Below are positions 27,671 through 37,988 of a stretch of 63,938 nucleotides of DNA, piece by piece. The position numbers and the translations under genes are program-made. Numbering within the stretch: position 1 is the stretch's first letter; every line of letters begins with the position of its first letter. Source of the stretch: a virus; IMG/VR virus record IMGVR_UViG_3300023174_000167, positions 1 to 63,938 of that record, one strand, 5' to 3'. The notes beneath the pieces were generated by a model, which made no database searches, had not been told where the DNA came from, and saw only the letters and a list, made by a program, of their open reading frames with translations.

Positions 27671-28726
27671 ATGTTTAGAATGTCGCTATATGCTCATCCG
27701 CATGTAAGGCGGTCAGAATCTTATTTTGGGTATGCATACGCATACAATGAAATAAATAAACACTTAAGAAAATATGAACATGACGGAAAAACACTTAATA
27801 TTGACATAAACTCTCCAAAATCAAAAACACAACTATATTTTGGATCGCCTGATGGATTTTTTTATGAGCATCAATACAAAATACAAATGACTCAATGGGA
27901 ATCAACTCTTGTTCCTCCACATTGGGTAGATCACGCAAAGCATTATGACGAGTGGTGGACCGCTAATAAATTTGGTGCAGATGCTTTTATTAATGCTGGA
28001 ATTCCTGCGGAAAAAATACATGTATTTGAACATGGAGTAGATTCATCGCTATGGACCCCTAAAAAAAGGGGCACAAGAGATACAATAAGATTCCTACATA
28101 TAGACTCAGGATCACCTAGAAAACGTGGCAGCTTGGCTGTAGAAGCCTTTAAAAAGGCATTTGGGGATAATCCAGACTATGAAATTACCTTAAAATATAG
28201 TCATCATGCAGCATCAGAGCAAGACTGGTTTGACGAAAAAATATTAGCTAATTACGGAGAATGGCAAGACATTAATGTTCGCCATATTAAAGAAAATTTA
28301 ACTTTAGAACATCTAATAAGTTTATTTCATTTTCACGATGTTTTAATTTATCCATCAGAAGGAGAAGGTTTTGGACTTATTCCTCTTCAAGCCCTTGCTA
28401 CTGGTATGCCAGTGATATCCACCTCTGATTGGTGTTCATATGACAAATATTTTCAAGGGAATATAATTGAGTCACACAGAGGAATATCTGATGTAGTAGA
28501 GACATACACAAGATATGGAGATGTGATCCTTCCGCATTTAGATTCTATGGTTGATTTAATGAAACATGCAGTCAATAATTTTGAAAACCAAGCCAATATG
28601 TTTTATAATCAGATATCAACCGTAGCAAAAGATTATGACTGGCAACATAGAACAAATATGGCTATTGACTCTTTAGTAGATAGAATAGGTATAGATATGT
28701 TTGAAAATTCAGGACGTTTTCAATGA
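27671..28726 (+). CDS. Glycosyltransferase family 4-like
   Basis: 351 residues. Donor-side motif: VFEHGVDSSLWTP, IRFLHIDSGSPRKRG (phosphate-binding Arg/Lys), then YPSEGEGFGLIPLQALATGMPVI at about residues 227-249 with EGEGFG as in the GT-B E-x7-E region. Transfers sugar from a nucleotide donor; acceptor unknown. First of four sugar genes joined by ATGA junctions. Confidence 0.8.
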   Translation: MFRMSLYAHPHVRRSESYFGYAYAYNEINKHLRKYEHDGKTLNIDINSPKSKTQLYFGSPDGFFYEHQYKIQMTQWESTLVPPHWVDHAKHYDEWWTANKFGADAFINAGIPAEKIHVFEHGVDSSLWTPKKRGTRDTIRFLHIDSGSPRKRGSLAVEAFKKAFGDNPDYEITLKYSHHAASEQDWFDEKILANYGEWQDINVRHIKENLTLEHLISLFHFHDVLIYPSEGEGFGLIPLQALATGMPVISTSDWCSYDKYFQGNIIESHRGISDVVETYTRYGDVILPHLDSMVDLMKHAVNNFENQANMFYNQISTVAKDYDWQHRTNMAIDSLVDRIGIDMFENSGRFQ

Positions 28727-29412
28727 AATATACAATCATGCATGTAGATAATCGTGCACAAAAAAATATGGATCACAATAAAAAAATACTTAAAGATTTT
28801 GAATATCTTGATGGTATAGATTTTGTGAATGGTAATAAGGTTGATGCTTGGAAAATTCTTGAAGATAATGATGTAAATGTTTATGCATGGAACCCTTATG
28901 ATGGCAGAACTTCCGAAGCTCTACCAGGTGAGTATGGCGTTATGGCTAGTACACTTAATTTGTGGAAGTATATAGTTAACAACAAAATAGATAGGATACT
29001 AGTCCTAGAAGATGACATTATCTTACAAAGCGATTTTATTGAAAAATTTAATAAATGTTTAAATGATTTACCAGAAAACTTTGATCTACTTTCTTTGTAT
29101 TATTTTTCAAATCAAAACTGGGTAGACAAAGATACAGAAATTGGTTCTGGATATATACATAAATCTAACAATCAATACTCTGCAGCTCAAGCAATGGTTT
29201 ACTCTTATGCAGGTGCAAAAAAACTAATAAAGATTTTAAAAAGAAAAGGCTATGAATATACAAATGATTGTTTTATATACAGGCAAGCTCATGAAGGATT
29301 AATTAATTCTTATTCAATTAAAAAAGAAAATGATTATTTTTTAAAGCATGACCATAAAAATATTAAATCTTTAATTGATCCAGATAACTTCAGAAACACA
29401 GAGAGTATGTAA
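28723..29412 (+). CDS. Glycosyltransferase family 25-like
   Basis: 229 residues: LPGEYGVMASTLNLWKYIVNN, then ILVLEDDI with the acidic metal-binding residues Glu96-Asp97-Asp98; later QAMVYSYAGAKKLI and DCFIYRQ. This is the GT25 (LPS/collagen glucosyl- or galactosyltransferase) layout. ATGA overlap with the previous gene. Acceptor unknown. Confidence 0.8.
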   Translation: MKYTIMHVDNRAQKNMDHNKKILKDFEYLDGIDFVNGNKVDAWKILEDNDVNVYAWNPYDGRTSEALPGEYGVMASTLNLWKYIVNNKIDRILVLEDDIILQSDFIEKFNKCLNDLPENFDLLSLYYFSNQNWVDKDTEIGSGYIHKSNNQYSAAQAMVYSYAGAKKLIKILKRKGYEYTNDCFIYRQAHEGLINSYSIKKENDYFLKHDHKNIKSLIDPDNFRNTESM

Positions 29413-29414
29413 TA

Positions 29415-30095
29415 ATGAAAATAGCCTACGACTTTGGAGCAAATAACGGAAGCAATATTCCATACTATTTATTAAAATTTGATAAGGTTGTTGCTGTTGA
29501 AGCAAATCCCAAATTAACAGAACACATTAGTAAAGAGTATTCTAAATACATTCAAGAAGGAAGGCTATTTGTAGAAAACTGTGCTGTTTCTAATAAAAAT
29601 GAGATAATTAATTTTTATATCCATAAATATAACAATGTTTTAAGTCAGCTTCCAAAGCCAGATAGTATTGATGATTTTAATGTAGTCAGCATTACCTCTG
29701 TAAAACCTTCGGAAATAATAAAAAAATATGGAAATCCAGAATATGTTAAAATAGACCTGGAGCACTCAGATGCAGAAATTCTTTCAGAGATTTTTAATTC
29801 AGGAATTTTTCCAAATTATATTTCAGCAGAAGTTCATGATATATCTGTATTTAGTTTATTAACTTATACAGACACATACGGTTCTTTTAAAATACTTGAT
29901 GGACAAAGCGTTTCAGATATATATAAAAACGTAGATATAAATGGAGTTTTGTACAGCTTTCCGTTCCACTCCGCTGGACCAATGTTTGAAGACATTAATC
30001 AAAAATCTTTAAATAAAATAGAACTTTTTAATGAGCTATCAAGGGTAGGCTTAGGATGGAAAGATATTCATGCAAAAAGGAACATATTTATATGA
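29415..30095 (+). CDS. FkbM-family SAM methyltransferase
   Basis: 226 residues: AYDFGANNG (SAM-binding motif I, residues 4-12), VVAVEANP, then YVKIDLEHSDAEIL and YISAEVHD, the FkbM order. Likely O-methylates a sugar. Its TGA overlaps the ATG of the epimerase gene. Confidence 0.85.
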   Translation: MKIAYDFGANNGSNIPYYLLKFDKVVAVEANPKLTEHISKEYSKYIQEGRLFVENCAVSNKNEIINFYIHKYNNVLSQLPKPDSIDDFNVVSITSVKPSEIIKKYGNPEYVKIDLEHSDAEILSEIFNSGIFPNYISAEVHDISVFSLLTYTDTYGSFKILDGQSVSDIYKNVDINGVLYSFPFHSAGPMFEDINQKSLNKIELFNELSRVGLGWKDIHAKRNIFI

Positions 30096-31000
30096 AATCA
30101 ATAGTAACTGGTGGAGCTGGTTTTATAGGGTCAAACCTTGTAGATCAACTTTTAGATCTAGGCCATGATGTAGTAGTTATAGATAACGAATACTCTGAGG
30201 CTCATGATCATTTTTATTGGAACAGTAAAGCAAAAAACTATAAACTAGACATCAGAGACTATAAAAATACAAGATCACTGTATGATGGAGTGGACTATGT
30301 TTTTCACATTGCTGCAGAATCAAGAATTCAACCAGCCATATTAAATCCAATTGAAGCAGTAAGCATTAACTCTGTTGGAACGGCTACCGTTTTGCAGTGT
30401 GCTCGTGAAGCGGGAGTTAAAAAAGTTATATATTCATCTACATCTTCGGCCTACGGGCGTAACCCTATTCCAAACATAGAAACGCAGGCAGATGATTGCC
30501 TTAATCCATACTCTGTTTCTAAGGTAAACGGAGAAAAACTTTGTTTAATGTATACAGAATTATTTGATCTTAAAACTGTTATTTTTAGATATTTTAATGT
30601 GTACGGAGAAAGACAACCAACAAAAGGTCAATATGCACCAGTAATTGGGTTATTTTTAAAACAAGCAAAAAATAACGAGCCGCTAACAATTGTTGGAGAC
30701 GGAGAACAAAAAAGAGACTTTACCCATGTATCTGACGTAGTTAATGCAAACATTATAGCAGCAACAACTGAGGCAGATGGTTCTGTTTTTGGTCAGGTAT
30801 ACAATATTGGAAATGGCATTAACTACTCTGTTAACGAGATAGCCAGTATGATATCTGCCAACCAAGTTAATATACCACCAAGACTTGGTGAAGCAAGAGA
30901 AACACTTTCAGATACTACCAAATTTAGATCCATTTTTGGCTGGAGTCCAAACATTAATCTTGCTGATTGGATTAAAATCAATAATAGTTTAAATTCATGA
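30092..31000 (+). CDS. NAD-dependent sugar epimerase/dehydratase (extended SDR)
   Basis: 302 residues from the ATG at 30092 (ATGA). Nucleotide-binding TGGAGFIGS at 6-14, VVIDNEYS acidic end of beta2, STSSAYG, and catalytic Tyr140-x3-Lys144 in PYSVSK; YFNVYGERQ. UDP-glucose-4-epimerase-like. It may make or modify the donor sugar for the two transferases. The TGA overlaps the next promoter. Confidence 0.85.
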   Translation: MKSIVTGGAGFIGSNLVDQLLDLGHDVVVIDNEYSEAHDHFYWNSKAKNYKLDIRDYKNTRSLYDGVDYVFHIAAESRIQPAILNPIEAVSINSVGTATVLQCAREAGVKKVIYSSTSSAYGRNPIPNIETQADDCLNPYSVSKVNGEKLCLMYTELFDLKTVIFRYFNVYGERQPTKGQYAPVIGLFLKQAKNNEPLTIVGDGEQKRDFTHVSDVVNANIIAATTEADGSVFGQVYNIGNGINYSVNEIASMISANQVNIPPRLGEARETLSDTTKFRSIFGWSPNINLADWIKINNSLNS

Positions 31001-31006
31001 TATAAT
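30998..31006 (+). promoter_or_regulatory. Late extended -10 promoter
   Basis: TGA-TATAAT beginning in the epimerase stop; ATG at 31013 after 6 bases (leaderless). Confidence 0.65.
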
Positions 31007-31012
31007 TCAGAT

Positions 31013-31459
31013 ATGACCCAAGTATCCCTATCTACGGTAAAAACCAAGTTTGAGACTGGGGATCGTCCATCCCAGCAGGACTATGAAGACTTAATTGACA
31101 CTACCGCTGGGCAGGCCACAAACCTTGGATCTTTCGGTAATAACGAAAATACAATCAACGGTATTGAGAGCATTACTGTAATAGATAATTTTGATGCCAC
31201 ACAATGGAGAATGGTAAAATATCTAGTATCCATAAAGAAGACTTCTGGTGGCGATAATAAATTTTACGCCACAGAAATGACCATATTAGTTGACGGTACA
31301 AATGTATCTGTTAGTGAATATGGAACTATAGACACCGATGGGAATATTGGCACCATTAGCGTCTCCAGGGTTAGTAACACAGTTGCCCTCAGTGTTACTC
31401 CAACCCCAGGAATCACCCCTATAACCGTACGTTATGCACGTATTGGTTTGAAGGCTTAA
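31013..31459 (+). CDS. Fibre-associated beta protein, leaderless
   Basis: 148 residues: STVKTKFETGDRPSQQDYEDLIDT (a pattern seen in phage fibre heads), then MVKYLVSIKKTSGG ... ATEMTILVDGTNVSVSEYGTI, a domain repeated at the C-terminus of 31476-33869. Probably a fibre subunit or tip. Confidence 0.7.
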   Translation: MTQVSLSTVKTKFETGDRPSQQDYEDLIDTTAGQATNLGSFGNNENTINGIESITVIDNFDATQWRMVKYLVSIKKTSGGDNKFYATEMTILVDGTNVSVSEYGTIDTDGNIGTISVSRVSNTVALSVTPTPGITPITVRYARIGLKA

Positions 31460-31475
31460 TTTAAGGAGATAAAAA

Positions 31476-33869
31476 ATGGCAACAATTAATAAAGATTTTA
31501 AAATTAAAAATGGCTTGGTAGTTGGAGGCTCAACAGCAACTGTAAATGGAAACCAAATCCTTACAGAAAATGCAAGTGATCAATACATTATTAACCTTAT
31601 TGGCGGAGAAGCCTTTATCAAATCAGTAGATACAAATACTTTTGATGTAGATGGTGCAGGCAATCTTACAGTTAAGGCAAATGTATTTGATGCATACGGA
31701 TCAGCTTCAACAGCAGAAACAAATGCAAATACATATACTGATACAGCTCTAAACTACTATACTCCAACAGCAAGCCTTGATACAGCAATCACTGGCTATG
31801 GATATCTTAAGTCAGCAGACCTTATGGGATATGCTACAGAGTCATTCGTTACATCTCAAGGCTATTTGGTTTCATCAGATCTGACTGGTTATGCAACAGA
31901 GACTTATGTTGGAAACCAAGGATTTATTACTTCTGCAGCTCTTACAGGTTATGCAACAGAATCATACGTAGGTTCACAAGGTTTTGCAACAGAGTCATTT
32001 GTAACAAGCCAAGGATACTTAATTTCATCTGATCTTATAGGGTATGCAACAGAAACATATGTTGGAACAGAAATTTCTACTCATGCAGGATTAACATCAA
32101 CACACGGTGTAAGTGGAAATATTGTTGGAACAACAGATACTCAAGATCTTTCAAATAAGAGAATCATTGATACACTTTACTTTACAGATGGTGTAACGGT
32201 TGCCAATGAAGGTGAAATTGCTGTTCGTGCAGTCAGCCATGACTTTAATATTCAGGCTAACTACGGAGACCTTCACCTTAAAACAGTAGCAACAGGTTCA
32301 GATGTTCAAATTACATCACAAGATGGAGACATTCTGCTTAATGCGGATGGAAAAGCATATTACGGTACTGCTTCAGCAGAAAACGAAATTGCTACCCATG
32401 GATATGTTGATAACGCAATATCTGGTCTTGATTGGAAGCAATCAGTAAATGTTCTTGCAAATGCAAACGTAGCACTAACTGGCTCTATACCGCTATCAAT
32501 TGATTCACACGAACTTACTGATGGCTACCGTGTTCTTTTAACAGCACAATCAAATACTTCACAAAATGGTATTTATGATTTCTCAGTTTCTGGTAGCTCA
32601 TATACACTTTCTCGTTCAACAGATGCAGATGCATATTCTGAACTTGTTGGTGCAGCAGTTTATGTTATGGAAGGAACTCAGTATGGGTCAACTTCTTGGG
32701 TACAAGGAAACCATTACCTATCTGACTTCACAGGACAAACATGGACACAGTTCTCAGGTCAAGGTTCTGTAACAGCAGGCTCAGGTATTATAGTAAACGG
32801 TCTTGAAGTTTCAATTGATCGTACAACTGTTGATGACTGGTATGATGCTTATGGTTCAGCAGCAGCAATTACCCCAGCATCACTTGGTCTTGGAAATGTT
32901 GATAACACATCAGATGCTAATAAGCCAGTTTCAACTGCTACACAAACAGCACTTAATCTAAAAGCAAACGCAGCAAATCCAACACTTACTGGCTCACTAA
33001 CTCTTGACGGTACTGGTGATTTTACGGTAAATGCTGATGCTGGTATTATTCTTCAGCCAGGGACATTTGCATACCTTACTTCTGCAACTGCAGCTAATAA
33101 AATTGCAACAGAAGGATATGTTGATGATGCAATCGCTGGAGTAACAGTTGACTATGCAGCAATGGCTGGAACATACCTTGATTGGTCTGGAACTCAGTTT
33201 GATGTAAATGCAACAGATCTTATATCTGGTGCTGGAATTGCAACTGAAACATTCGTTACTACTCAAGGATATCTATTACCAGTAGATCTTACAGGATATG
33301 CTACAGAGTCATTTGTTACAACTCAGGGATACCTGACATCAGCAGATCTTACAGGATACGCTACAGAAACATACGTTTCAACAAATTATGTTGCATCGGT
33401 AGATCTTGATACAAACGTAGCAGCACTTGGTTATGCTAAGACTGTAGATCTTCCTACACAGTATACTGATCAAGATGCACTAAATGCAATTAATGGATCA
33501 ACAATTACACCACTTAGTGTTGAGATTAATGGATGGCGTAAAGAAGAAGCAGCACGTATTACTATTGCAAATGCTTCAACTGCAAACCTTCATTCATTCT
33601 CATATCCATACGAGTCAGCAAAATACCTTGTTCGTGTAGTTGGCTGGGATGCTGGAGTTAAGCACTCACAAATCACAGAAATCCTTATGACAGTTGATGG
33701 AAATAACAATATTGCTATCACAGAATATGGAAATGTTTATACATCAACAGATCCACTTGCATCATTCTCAGCAACGTATGATTTAGGTAACTATATTCTA
33801 ACTACAACAACTGCAGTAGCAGGCTGTGAAGTAATTGCAGCAGCAACAATGCTCTCTTGGGCAGACTAA
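31476..33869 (+). CDS. Long tail fibre with GYATE repeats
   Basis: 797 residues. N-terminal anchor TINKDFKIKNGLVV; two blocks of 12-16-residue repeats GYATE(S/T)(F/Y)VxxQGYL at about residues 118-200 and 585-640, as in beta-helical or triple-spiral cyanophage fibres. The middle carries a WKQSVNVLANANV/GIYDF domain. The C-terminal domain is shared with 31013-31459. GGAG precedes the ATG. Confidence 0.8.
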   Translation: MATINKDFKIKNGLVVGGSTATVNGNQILTENASDQYIINLIGGEAFIKSVDTNTFDVDGAGNLTVKANVFDAYGSASTAETNANTYTDTALNYYTPTASLDTAITGYGYLKSADLMGYATESFVTSQGYLVSSDLTGYATETYVGNQGFITSAALTGYATESYVGSQGFATESFVTSQGYLISSDLIGYATETYVGTEISTHAGLTSTHGVSGNIVGTTDTQDLSNKRIIDTLYFTDGVTVANEGEIAVRAVSHDFNIQANYGDLHLKTVATGSDVQITSQDGDILLNADGKAYYGTASAENEIATHGYVDNAISGLDWKQSVNVLANANVALTGSIPLSIDSHELTDGYRVLLTAQSNTSQNGIYDFSVSGSSYTLSRSTDADAYSELVGAAVYVMEGTQYGSTSWVQGNHYLSDFTGQTWTQFSGQGSVTAGSGIIVNGLEVSIDRTTVDDWYDAYGSAAAITPASLGLGNVDNTSDANKPVSTATQTALNLKANAANPTLTGSLTLDGTGDFTVNADAGIILQPGTFAYLTSATAANKIATEGYVDDAIAGVTVDYAAMAGTYLDWSGTQFDVNATDLISGAGIATETFVTTQGYLLPVDLTGYATESFVTTQGYLTSADLTGYATETYVSTNYVASVDLDTNVAALGYAKTVDLPTQYTDQDALNAINGSTITPLSVEINGWRKEEAARITIANASTANLHSFSYPYESAKYLVRVVGWDAGVKHSQITEILMTVDGNNNIAITEYGNVYTSTDPLASFSATYDLGNYILTTTTAVAGCEVIAAATMLSWAD

Positions 33870-33888
33870 TTAATTAAGGGGACACTAA

Positions 33889-34356
33889 GTGGCAACGATT
33901 GACAAAGACTTTAAAGTAAAAAATGGGTTGGTCGTTGCCCTTGGTGGATCTTTTGGCGGTACTGTAACAGTAGGGACTCCTACCCTTGGAACTCATGCAG
34001 CAACAAAAGAATACGTAGATGGTAAATTTACCAGTGTAGTAATACCTACAGAGTCAGAAGCTCCTGCAAATCCAGTTGATGGACAGTTCTATTTTAATAT
34101 AACTACTCGCCACTTATCCGTATATTCTACAGATGCTGATGAGTGGATAATGATCGCTACTTTTGATGACACATATAATCTTAGACAGCATATTCACGAT
34201 ACCGCAATTGACGGCACTGGACTTATTGTTACAGTATTCCAAGATGCAGGGTTTTATGATGCTATTTTTTCTGCCACAGTAGATGGTGGATCTTACAATA
34301 CAGAGGTCTTTGATCAGACTTTTGATGGCGGAACACCAATAGATAACTTTAACTAA
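33889..34356 (+). CDS. Short tail-fibre protein (GTG start)
   Basis: 155 residues starting GTG after AAGGGGAC. N-terminus TIDKDFKVKNGLVV is the same anchor as in 31476-33869. Then HAATKEYVDGKF and PVDGQFYFNITTRHLSVYSTDADEWI, a fibre-shaft element known in marine phages. Ends in a Gly/Asp-rich beta domain. Confidence 0.75.
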   Translation: MATIDKDFKVKNGLVVALGGSFGGTVTVGTPTLGTHAATKEYVDGKFTSVVIPTESEAPANPVDGQFYFNITTRHLSVYSTDADEWIMIATFDDTYNLRQHIHDTAIDGTGLIVTVFQDAGFYDAIFSATVDGGSYNTEVFDQTFDGGTPIDNFN

Positions 34357-34361
34357 TTATC

Positions 34362-34370
34362 TGATATAAT
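34362..34370 (+). promoter_or_regulatory. Late extended -10 promoter
   Basis: TGA-TATAAT; leader with GGAGG to the ATG at 34398. Confidence 0.6.
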
Positions 34371-34397
34371 ACTATAAGACACCACTGGAGGATATAA

Positions 34398-37166
34398 ATG
34401 GCAACAAGAATGCAACAGCGTAGAGGTACCGCTAATCAGTGGATATCTACAAATTCAGGAAATGGCCCTATCCTTTCCGCTGGAGAAATTGGCTTTGAAT
34501 CAGATACAAATAAGTTTAAAATTGGCGATGGTGTAAATCACTGGGTAGACCTTACATACTTTACCGATGCTGCAGAACTTGCAAATATTATTGATGGTGC
34601 ACCAGCACTTCTTGATACACTTAATGAATTAGCAGCAGCAATTGGTGATGATCCAGCCTTTATGACAACTGTTGCAACAAATCTTTCTAACCACCAATCA
34701 GACACCACAAATATTCACGGTATTACAGATACAGCAGAACTAGCAACTAAGACATTTGCAGCAGAACTCCTCACAAATGCTACAAAGTCTAATATTACAA
34801 TTACAGGCGATAAAAATGGTCTTACCATTACCGCTGAAAATGGAGTTGCAGACTCTACAACTGATAACCTTACAGAAGGCTCAACAAATAAATATTTCAC
34901 TGACGAAAGAGCACAAGATGCAGTTGGAAATGCTGTAGGAACTGGTCTTACTTACACAGATTTAACTGGTGAGATTAAGGTTGATACAACTACAATTGCA
35001 ACACAAGAATATGTTGATAGTGCGGTAAGTGGAGCAGAAGTAGATCAGTCAACTCTTGCTGGAGCAGGTATTGATTGGACTGGAACCCAGTTTGCAGTAG
35101 ATACAACAACAATTCAGGCGGTTGTTACTGGTGTTTCAAACACAGAAATTGGATACCTTGATGGAGTTACATCAGCAATCCAAACTCAGATTGATGGAAA
35201 ATCTGCAACTGGTCATGGACATACAGCATCAGATGTTTCAGATTTTAATGAAGCAGCACAAGATGCAGTTGGTAATAGTTTAGGTAATGGTCTTTCTTAT
35301 AATGATTCAACAGGTGCAATTTCTGTTAATACAACTACAATTCAAGAAAGAGTTTCTGGAGTTTCAGATACTGAAATCGGATACCTTGATGGTGTAACAT
35401 CTGCAATTCAAACCCAATTAGATGCTAAATTGCCAAAATCTGGCGGAACTATGACTGGCGCTATTGCTATGGGTTCAAGCAAAATTACTGGCCTTGGAAC
35501 ACCAACTGCAGATACAGATGCAGCAACTAAACTTTATGTTGATAACGTAACTGCTGGAATTAACTTCCACCAAGCAGTACATGTTGCAACAACTGCTAAC
35601 CTTTCAGCAAACTATAATAATGGAACAGACGGAGTAGGAGCAACACTTACTGCATCAGCAAATGCTGCTTGGCCAACAATTGATGGACATAGTTCATTTA
35701 CTCAATATGACAGAATTCTTGTTAAGGATCAAACAGATGCCAAACAAAATGGTATTTATATTCTTTCAGATCTTGGAAGCGGATCATCTAAGTGGATCTT
35801 GACTCGTGCAACAGATGCAGATAATAATCCATCAGGAGAAATGAAAAATGGAGATTTTGTCTTTGTTTTAAATGGTACAACAAATGCATCATATGGATTT
35901 GTTAATAATTCAGCAACAAACCCAATTGTAATTGGCACAGATAATATTACCTATACAACATTTAATGCTGCAAAAACAATTGTTGCTGGAAATGGTTTAC
36001 AAGAAGCAACACCAGGAACATTATCAATTGATACTGCTATAACCGCAGATATTTCAACAGCACAAACTCTTACAAATAAAACAATTTCAGGTGCAAGCAA
36101 TACTCTTACAGTTCGCCTTGCAAATGATGTTACAGGAACTCTTCCAGTAGCAAATGGTGGTACAGGAATTACAGCATTAGGAACAGGCGTTGCAACATTC
36201 CTTGGTACTCCTTCAGCAGCTAATCTTGCAGCAGCAGTTACTGATGAGACAGGCTCTGGAGCACTTGTATTTGCTACTTCTCCAACACTCGTAACTCCAA
36301 TTCTTGGAACACCACAATCTATAACTCTTACAAATGCAACTGGCCTTCCTCTTACAACTGGTGTAACTGGAACTCTTCCAATAGCAAATGGTGGTACAGG
36401 TGCTACAACTGCTATGACCGCAGCAACTGCATTACTTCCTTCACAAACATCTAATTCAGGGAAATACCTTACAAATGATGGTGCAGGAACTCTTTCTTGG
36501 GCTGCTGTATCAGGTTATTCAGCCCCAACACTTGGTTCAACATCCATTGCATCAGGTGCAACTGTTACAACAATTGCGGGACTAACACTTTCAGGTGCAA
36601 CTCTTACTGGAACTTCTACAATTACTGGAACTGGTGATTTTCTTATCAGTGGTGATACAAATGTTAGAATTGTTCCAGCATCAGGAAGCAATGCTTATGT
36701 TGGAGCAGCATCATCAGCTAACATAATTACAACTGCTGGAAATACTCAAACCCTTACAAATAAAACACTTACAAGTCCAACACTGACTACTCCAGCTCTT
36801 GGAACACCAGCATCTGGTGTTATGACAAATGTAACTGGATTGCCATTAACATCTGGTGTAACTGGAACTCTTCCAATTGCTAACGGTGGTACTGGAGCAA
36901 CAACACAGGCAGGAGCAGCAAATGCAGTTCTTCCTTCACAGACTTCAGCAAGTGGTAAGTACCTAACATCTGATGGAACTAACGTATCATGGGCAACAGT
37001 ATCTTCATACTCAGCCCCAACACTTGGTTCAACATCAATTGCATCAGGTTCAACTGTCACAACAATTGCGGGACTTACAAAACTAACATCTGCAGCATAT
37101 ACATCACTTGATGCAAGTGGATATGAACAAGATGTAACGCTAATGAATATAATGGGAGCTTGGTAA
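34398..37166 (+). CDS. Large tail fibre with Mtd-N-like head
   Basis: 922 residues. N-terminus [12 protein letters not shown] ... [18 protein letters not shown] matches the Mtd N-terminal (virion-anchoring) domain. The shaft has [15 protein letters not shown], repeated ATKLYVD-type elements and several GTLPxANGGTG repeats, as in cyanophage fibres. Two near-identical segments ([13 protein letters not shown]) occur at about residues 710 and 872. No variable C-lectin end and no reverse transcriptase nearby. Confidence 0.8.
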   Translation: MATRMQQRRGTANQWISTNSGNGPILSAGEIGFESDTNKFKIGDGVNHWVDLTYFTDAAELANIIDGAPALLDTLNELAAAIGDDPAFMTTVATNLSNHQSDTTNIHGITDTAELATKTFAAELLTNATKSNITITGDKNGLTITAENGVADSTTDNLTEGSTNKYFTDERAQDAVGNAVGTGLTYTDLTGEIKVDTTTIATQEYVDSAVSGAEVDQSTLAGAGIDWTGTQFAVDTTTIQAVVTGVSNTEIGYLDGVTSAIQTQIDGKSATGHGHTASDVSDFNEAAQDAVGNSLGNGLSYNDSTGAISVNTTTIQERVSGVSDTEIGYLDGVTSAIQTQLDAKLPKSGGTMTGAIAMGSSKITGLGTPTADTDAATKLYVDNVTAGINFHQAVHVATTANLSANYNNGTDGVGATLTASANAAWPTIDGHSSFTQYDRILVKDQTDAKQNGIYILSDLGSGSSKWILTRATDADNNPSGEMKNGDFVFVLNGTTNASYGFVNNSATNPIVIGTDNITYTTFNAAKTIVAGNGLQEATPGTLSIDTAITADISTAQTLTNKTISGASNTLTVRLANDVTGTLPVANGGTGITALGTGVATFLGTPSAANLAAAVTDETGSGALVFATSPTLVTPILGTPQSITLTNATGLPLTTGVTGTLPIANGGTGATTAMTAATALLPSQTSNSGKYLTNDGAGTLSWAAVSGYSAPTLGSTSIASGATVTTIAGLTLSGATLTGTSTITGTGDFLISGDTNVRIVPASGSNAYVGAASSANIITTAGNTQTLTNKTLTSPTLTTPALGTPASGVMTNVTGLPLTSGVTGTLPIANGGTGATTQAGAANAVLPSQTSASGKYLTSDGTNVSWATVSSYSAPTLGSTSIASGSTVTTIAGLTKLTSAAYTSLDASGYEQDVTLMNIMGAW

Positions 37167-37172
37167 TCTGCC

Positions 37173-37309
37173 ATGGCACCAAATTCATTTAGTGGGGTAG
37201 GGTTCTTAGCAGGCTATTAAAAGTGACTGAAAACGGTATTGAAGCAATTGAGTAACCTGTTACAAAAACAGAAATAGAAAACTCTTTACCAACAGATATA
37301 CTAAAATAA
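37173..37309 (+). pseudogene. Broken small ORF after the fibre gene
   Basis: ATG at 37173 gives MAPNSFSGVGFLAGY, then stops. Restoring one T at about 37218 reads on as LKVTENGIEAIE, then an in-frame TAA, then PVTKTEIENSLPTDILK to TAA at 37309. One indel plus one nonsense codon in an otherwise sensible 45-residue protein looks like decay, or two sequencing errors. Confidence 0.45.
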
Positions 37310-37327
37310 AGGTTTTCAAGTAAACAA

Positions 37328-37336
37328 TGGTATAAT
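37328..37336 (+). promoter_or_regulatory. Late extended -10 promoter
   Basis: TGG-TATAAT; leader with AGGAGG to the ATG at 37366. Confidence 0.6.
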
Positions 37337-37365
37337 TACCTTAGTTTACATATCTAGGAGGATAA

Positions 37366-37950
37366 ATGGGTCAGTCAATATTTCCAGAAGTATTTTCGGT
37401 ATCTAGTCCTTCATTAAAGCATACAGTAACATCCACTACTGCTTCTATAGGAATTTCAAGTTCAGCAAGTTTTGTTTATGCATTGGTTTATGGTGCAGGC
37501 GGCGGTGGAGGTGGTGGTGGCGGTACTGGTGGTGGTACTGCTGGTACAGGCGGTGGCGGCGGCGCAGGCGGAGTAAGTTTTGGTTATGTTCCAGCAGTTC
37601 AAGCAGCAACAATTGGAGCAGGTGGAAATGGTGGAGCAGGTGGTTCTGGCGCAAATGGTGGTCAAGGTGGCACTGGTGGAACAACTCAATATGGTTCTTT
37701 AGTTTCAACTGGTGGTGGAGGAGGAACTGGTGGTATAGTGCCTACTGGTGGTTCAGGAACTGGTGGAACTGCAGGAACTCCTTCAGGTGTTGCTGGATCA
37801 GGAACTACTCCTGGAACAGCATATAAAGCTTTAGAAAATTTTTCAGCAGCAAGTTATGCTTCAGGTTCAGCAGGTGGCGCAGGATCAGTAGGTGGTACTG
37901 GTGGCGCAGGAACTGCAGGAAAGCCTGGAATTGTTTATATTTTTTATTAA
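37366..37950 (+). CDS. Glycine-rich adhesin
   Basis: 194 residues: SIFPEVFSVSS anchor, LKHTVTS linker as in 22442-23167, Gly/Thr-rich repeats from about residue 43, and GIVYIFY end. Fourth member of the Gly-rich family, 13 kb away from the others. Confidence 0.75.
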   Translation: MGQSIFPEVFSVSSPSLKHTVTSTTASIGISSSASFVYALVYGAGGGGGGGGGTGGGTAGTGGGGGAGGVSFGYVPAVQAATIGAGGNGGAGGSGANGGQGGTGGTTQYGSLVSTGGGGGTGGIVPTGGSGTGGTAGTPSGVAGSGTTPGTAYKALENFSAASYASGSAGGAGSVGGTGGAGTAGKPGIVYIFY

Positions 37951-37973
37951 AATAGACAAAACAAAACAGTAGA

Positions 37974-37982
37974 TGCTATACT
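37974..37982 (+). promoter_or_regulatory. Late extended -10 promoter
   Basis: TGC-TATACT; ATG at 37989 after 6 bases (leaderless). Confidence 0.6.
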
Positions 37983-37988
37983 GTAACT

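Noticed and set aside
31830-33400. Repeats in the long fibre as a CRISPR-like array
   Set aside because: The repeats are in frame, vary at codon level and encode GYATE shaft repeats; no unique spacers of constant length.
34398-37166. Diversity-generating retroelement target because of the Mtd-like N-domain
   Set aside because: No reverse transcriptase, no template repeat and no C-type lectin end with adenine-rich variable codons in the window.
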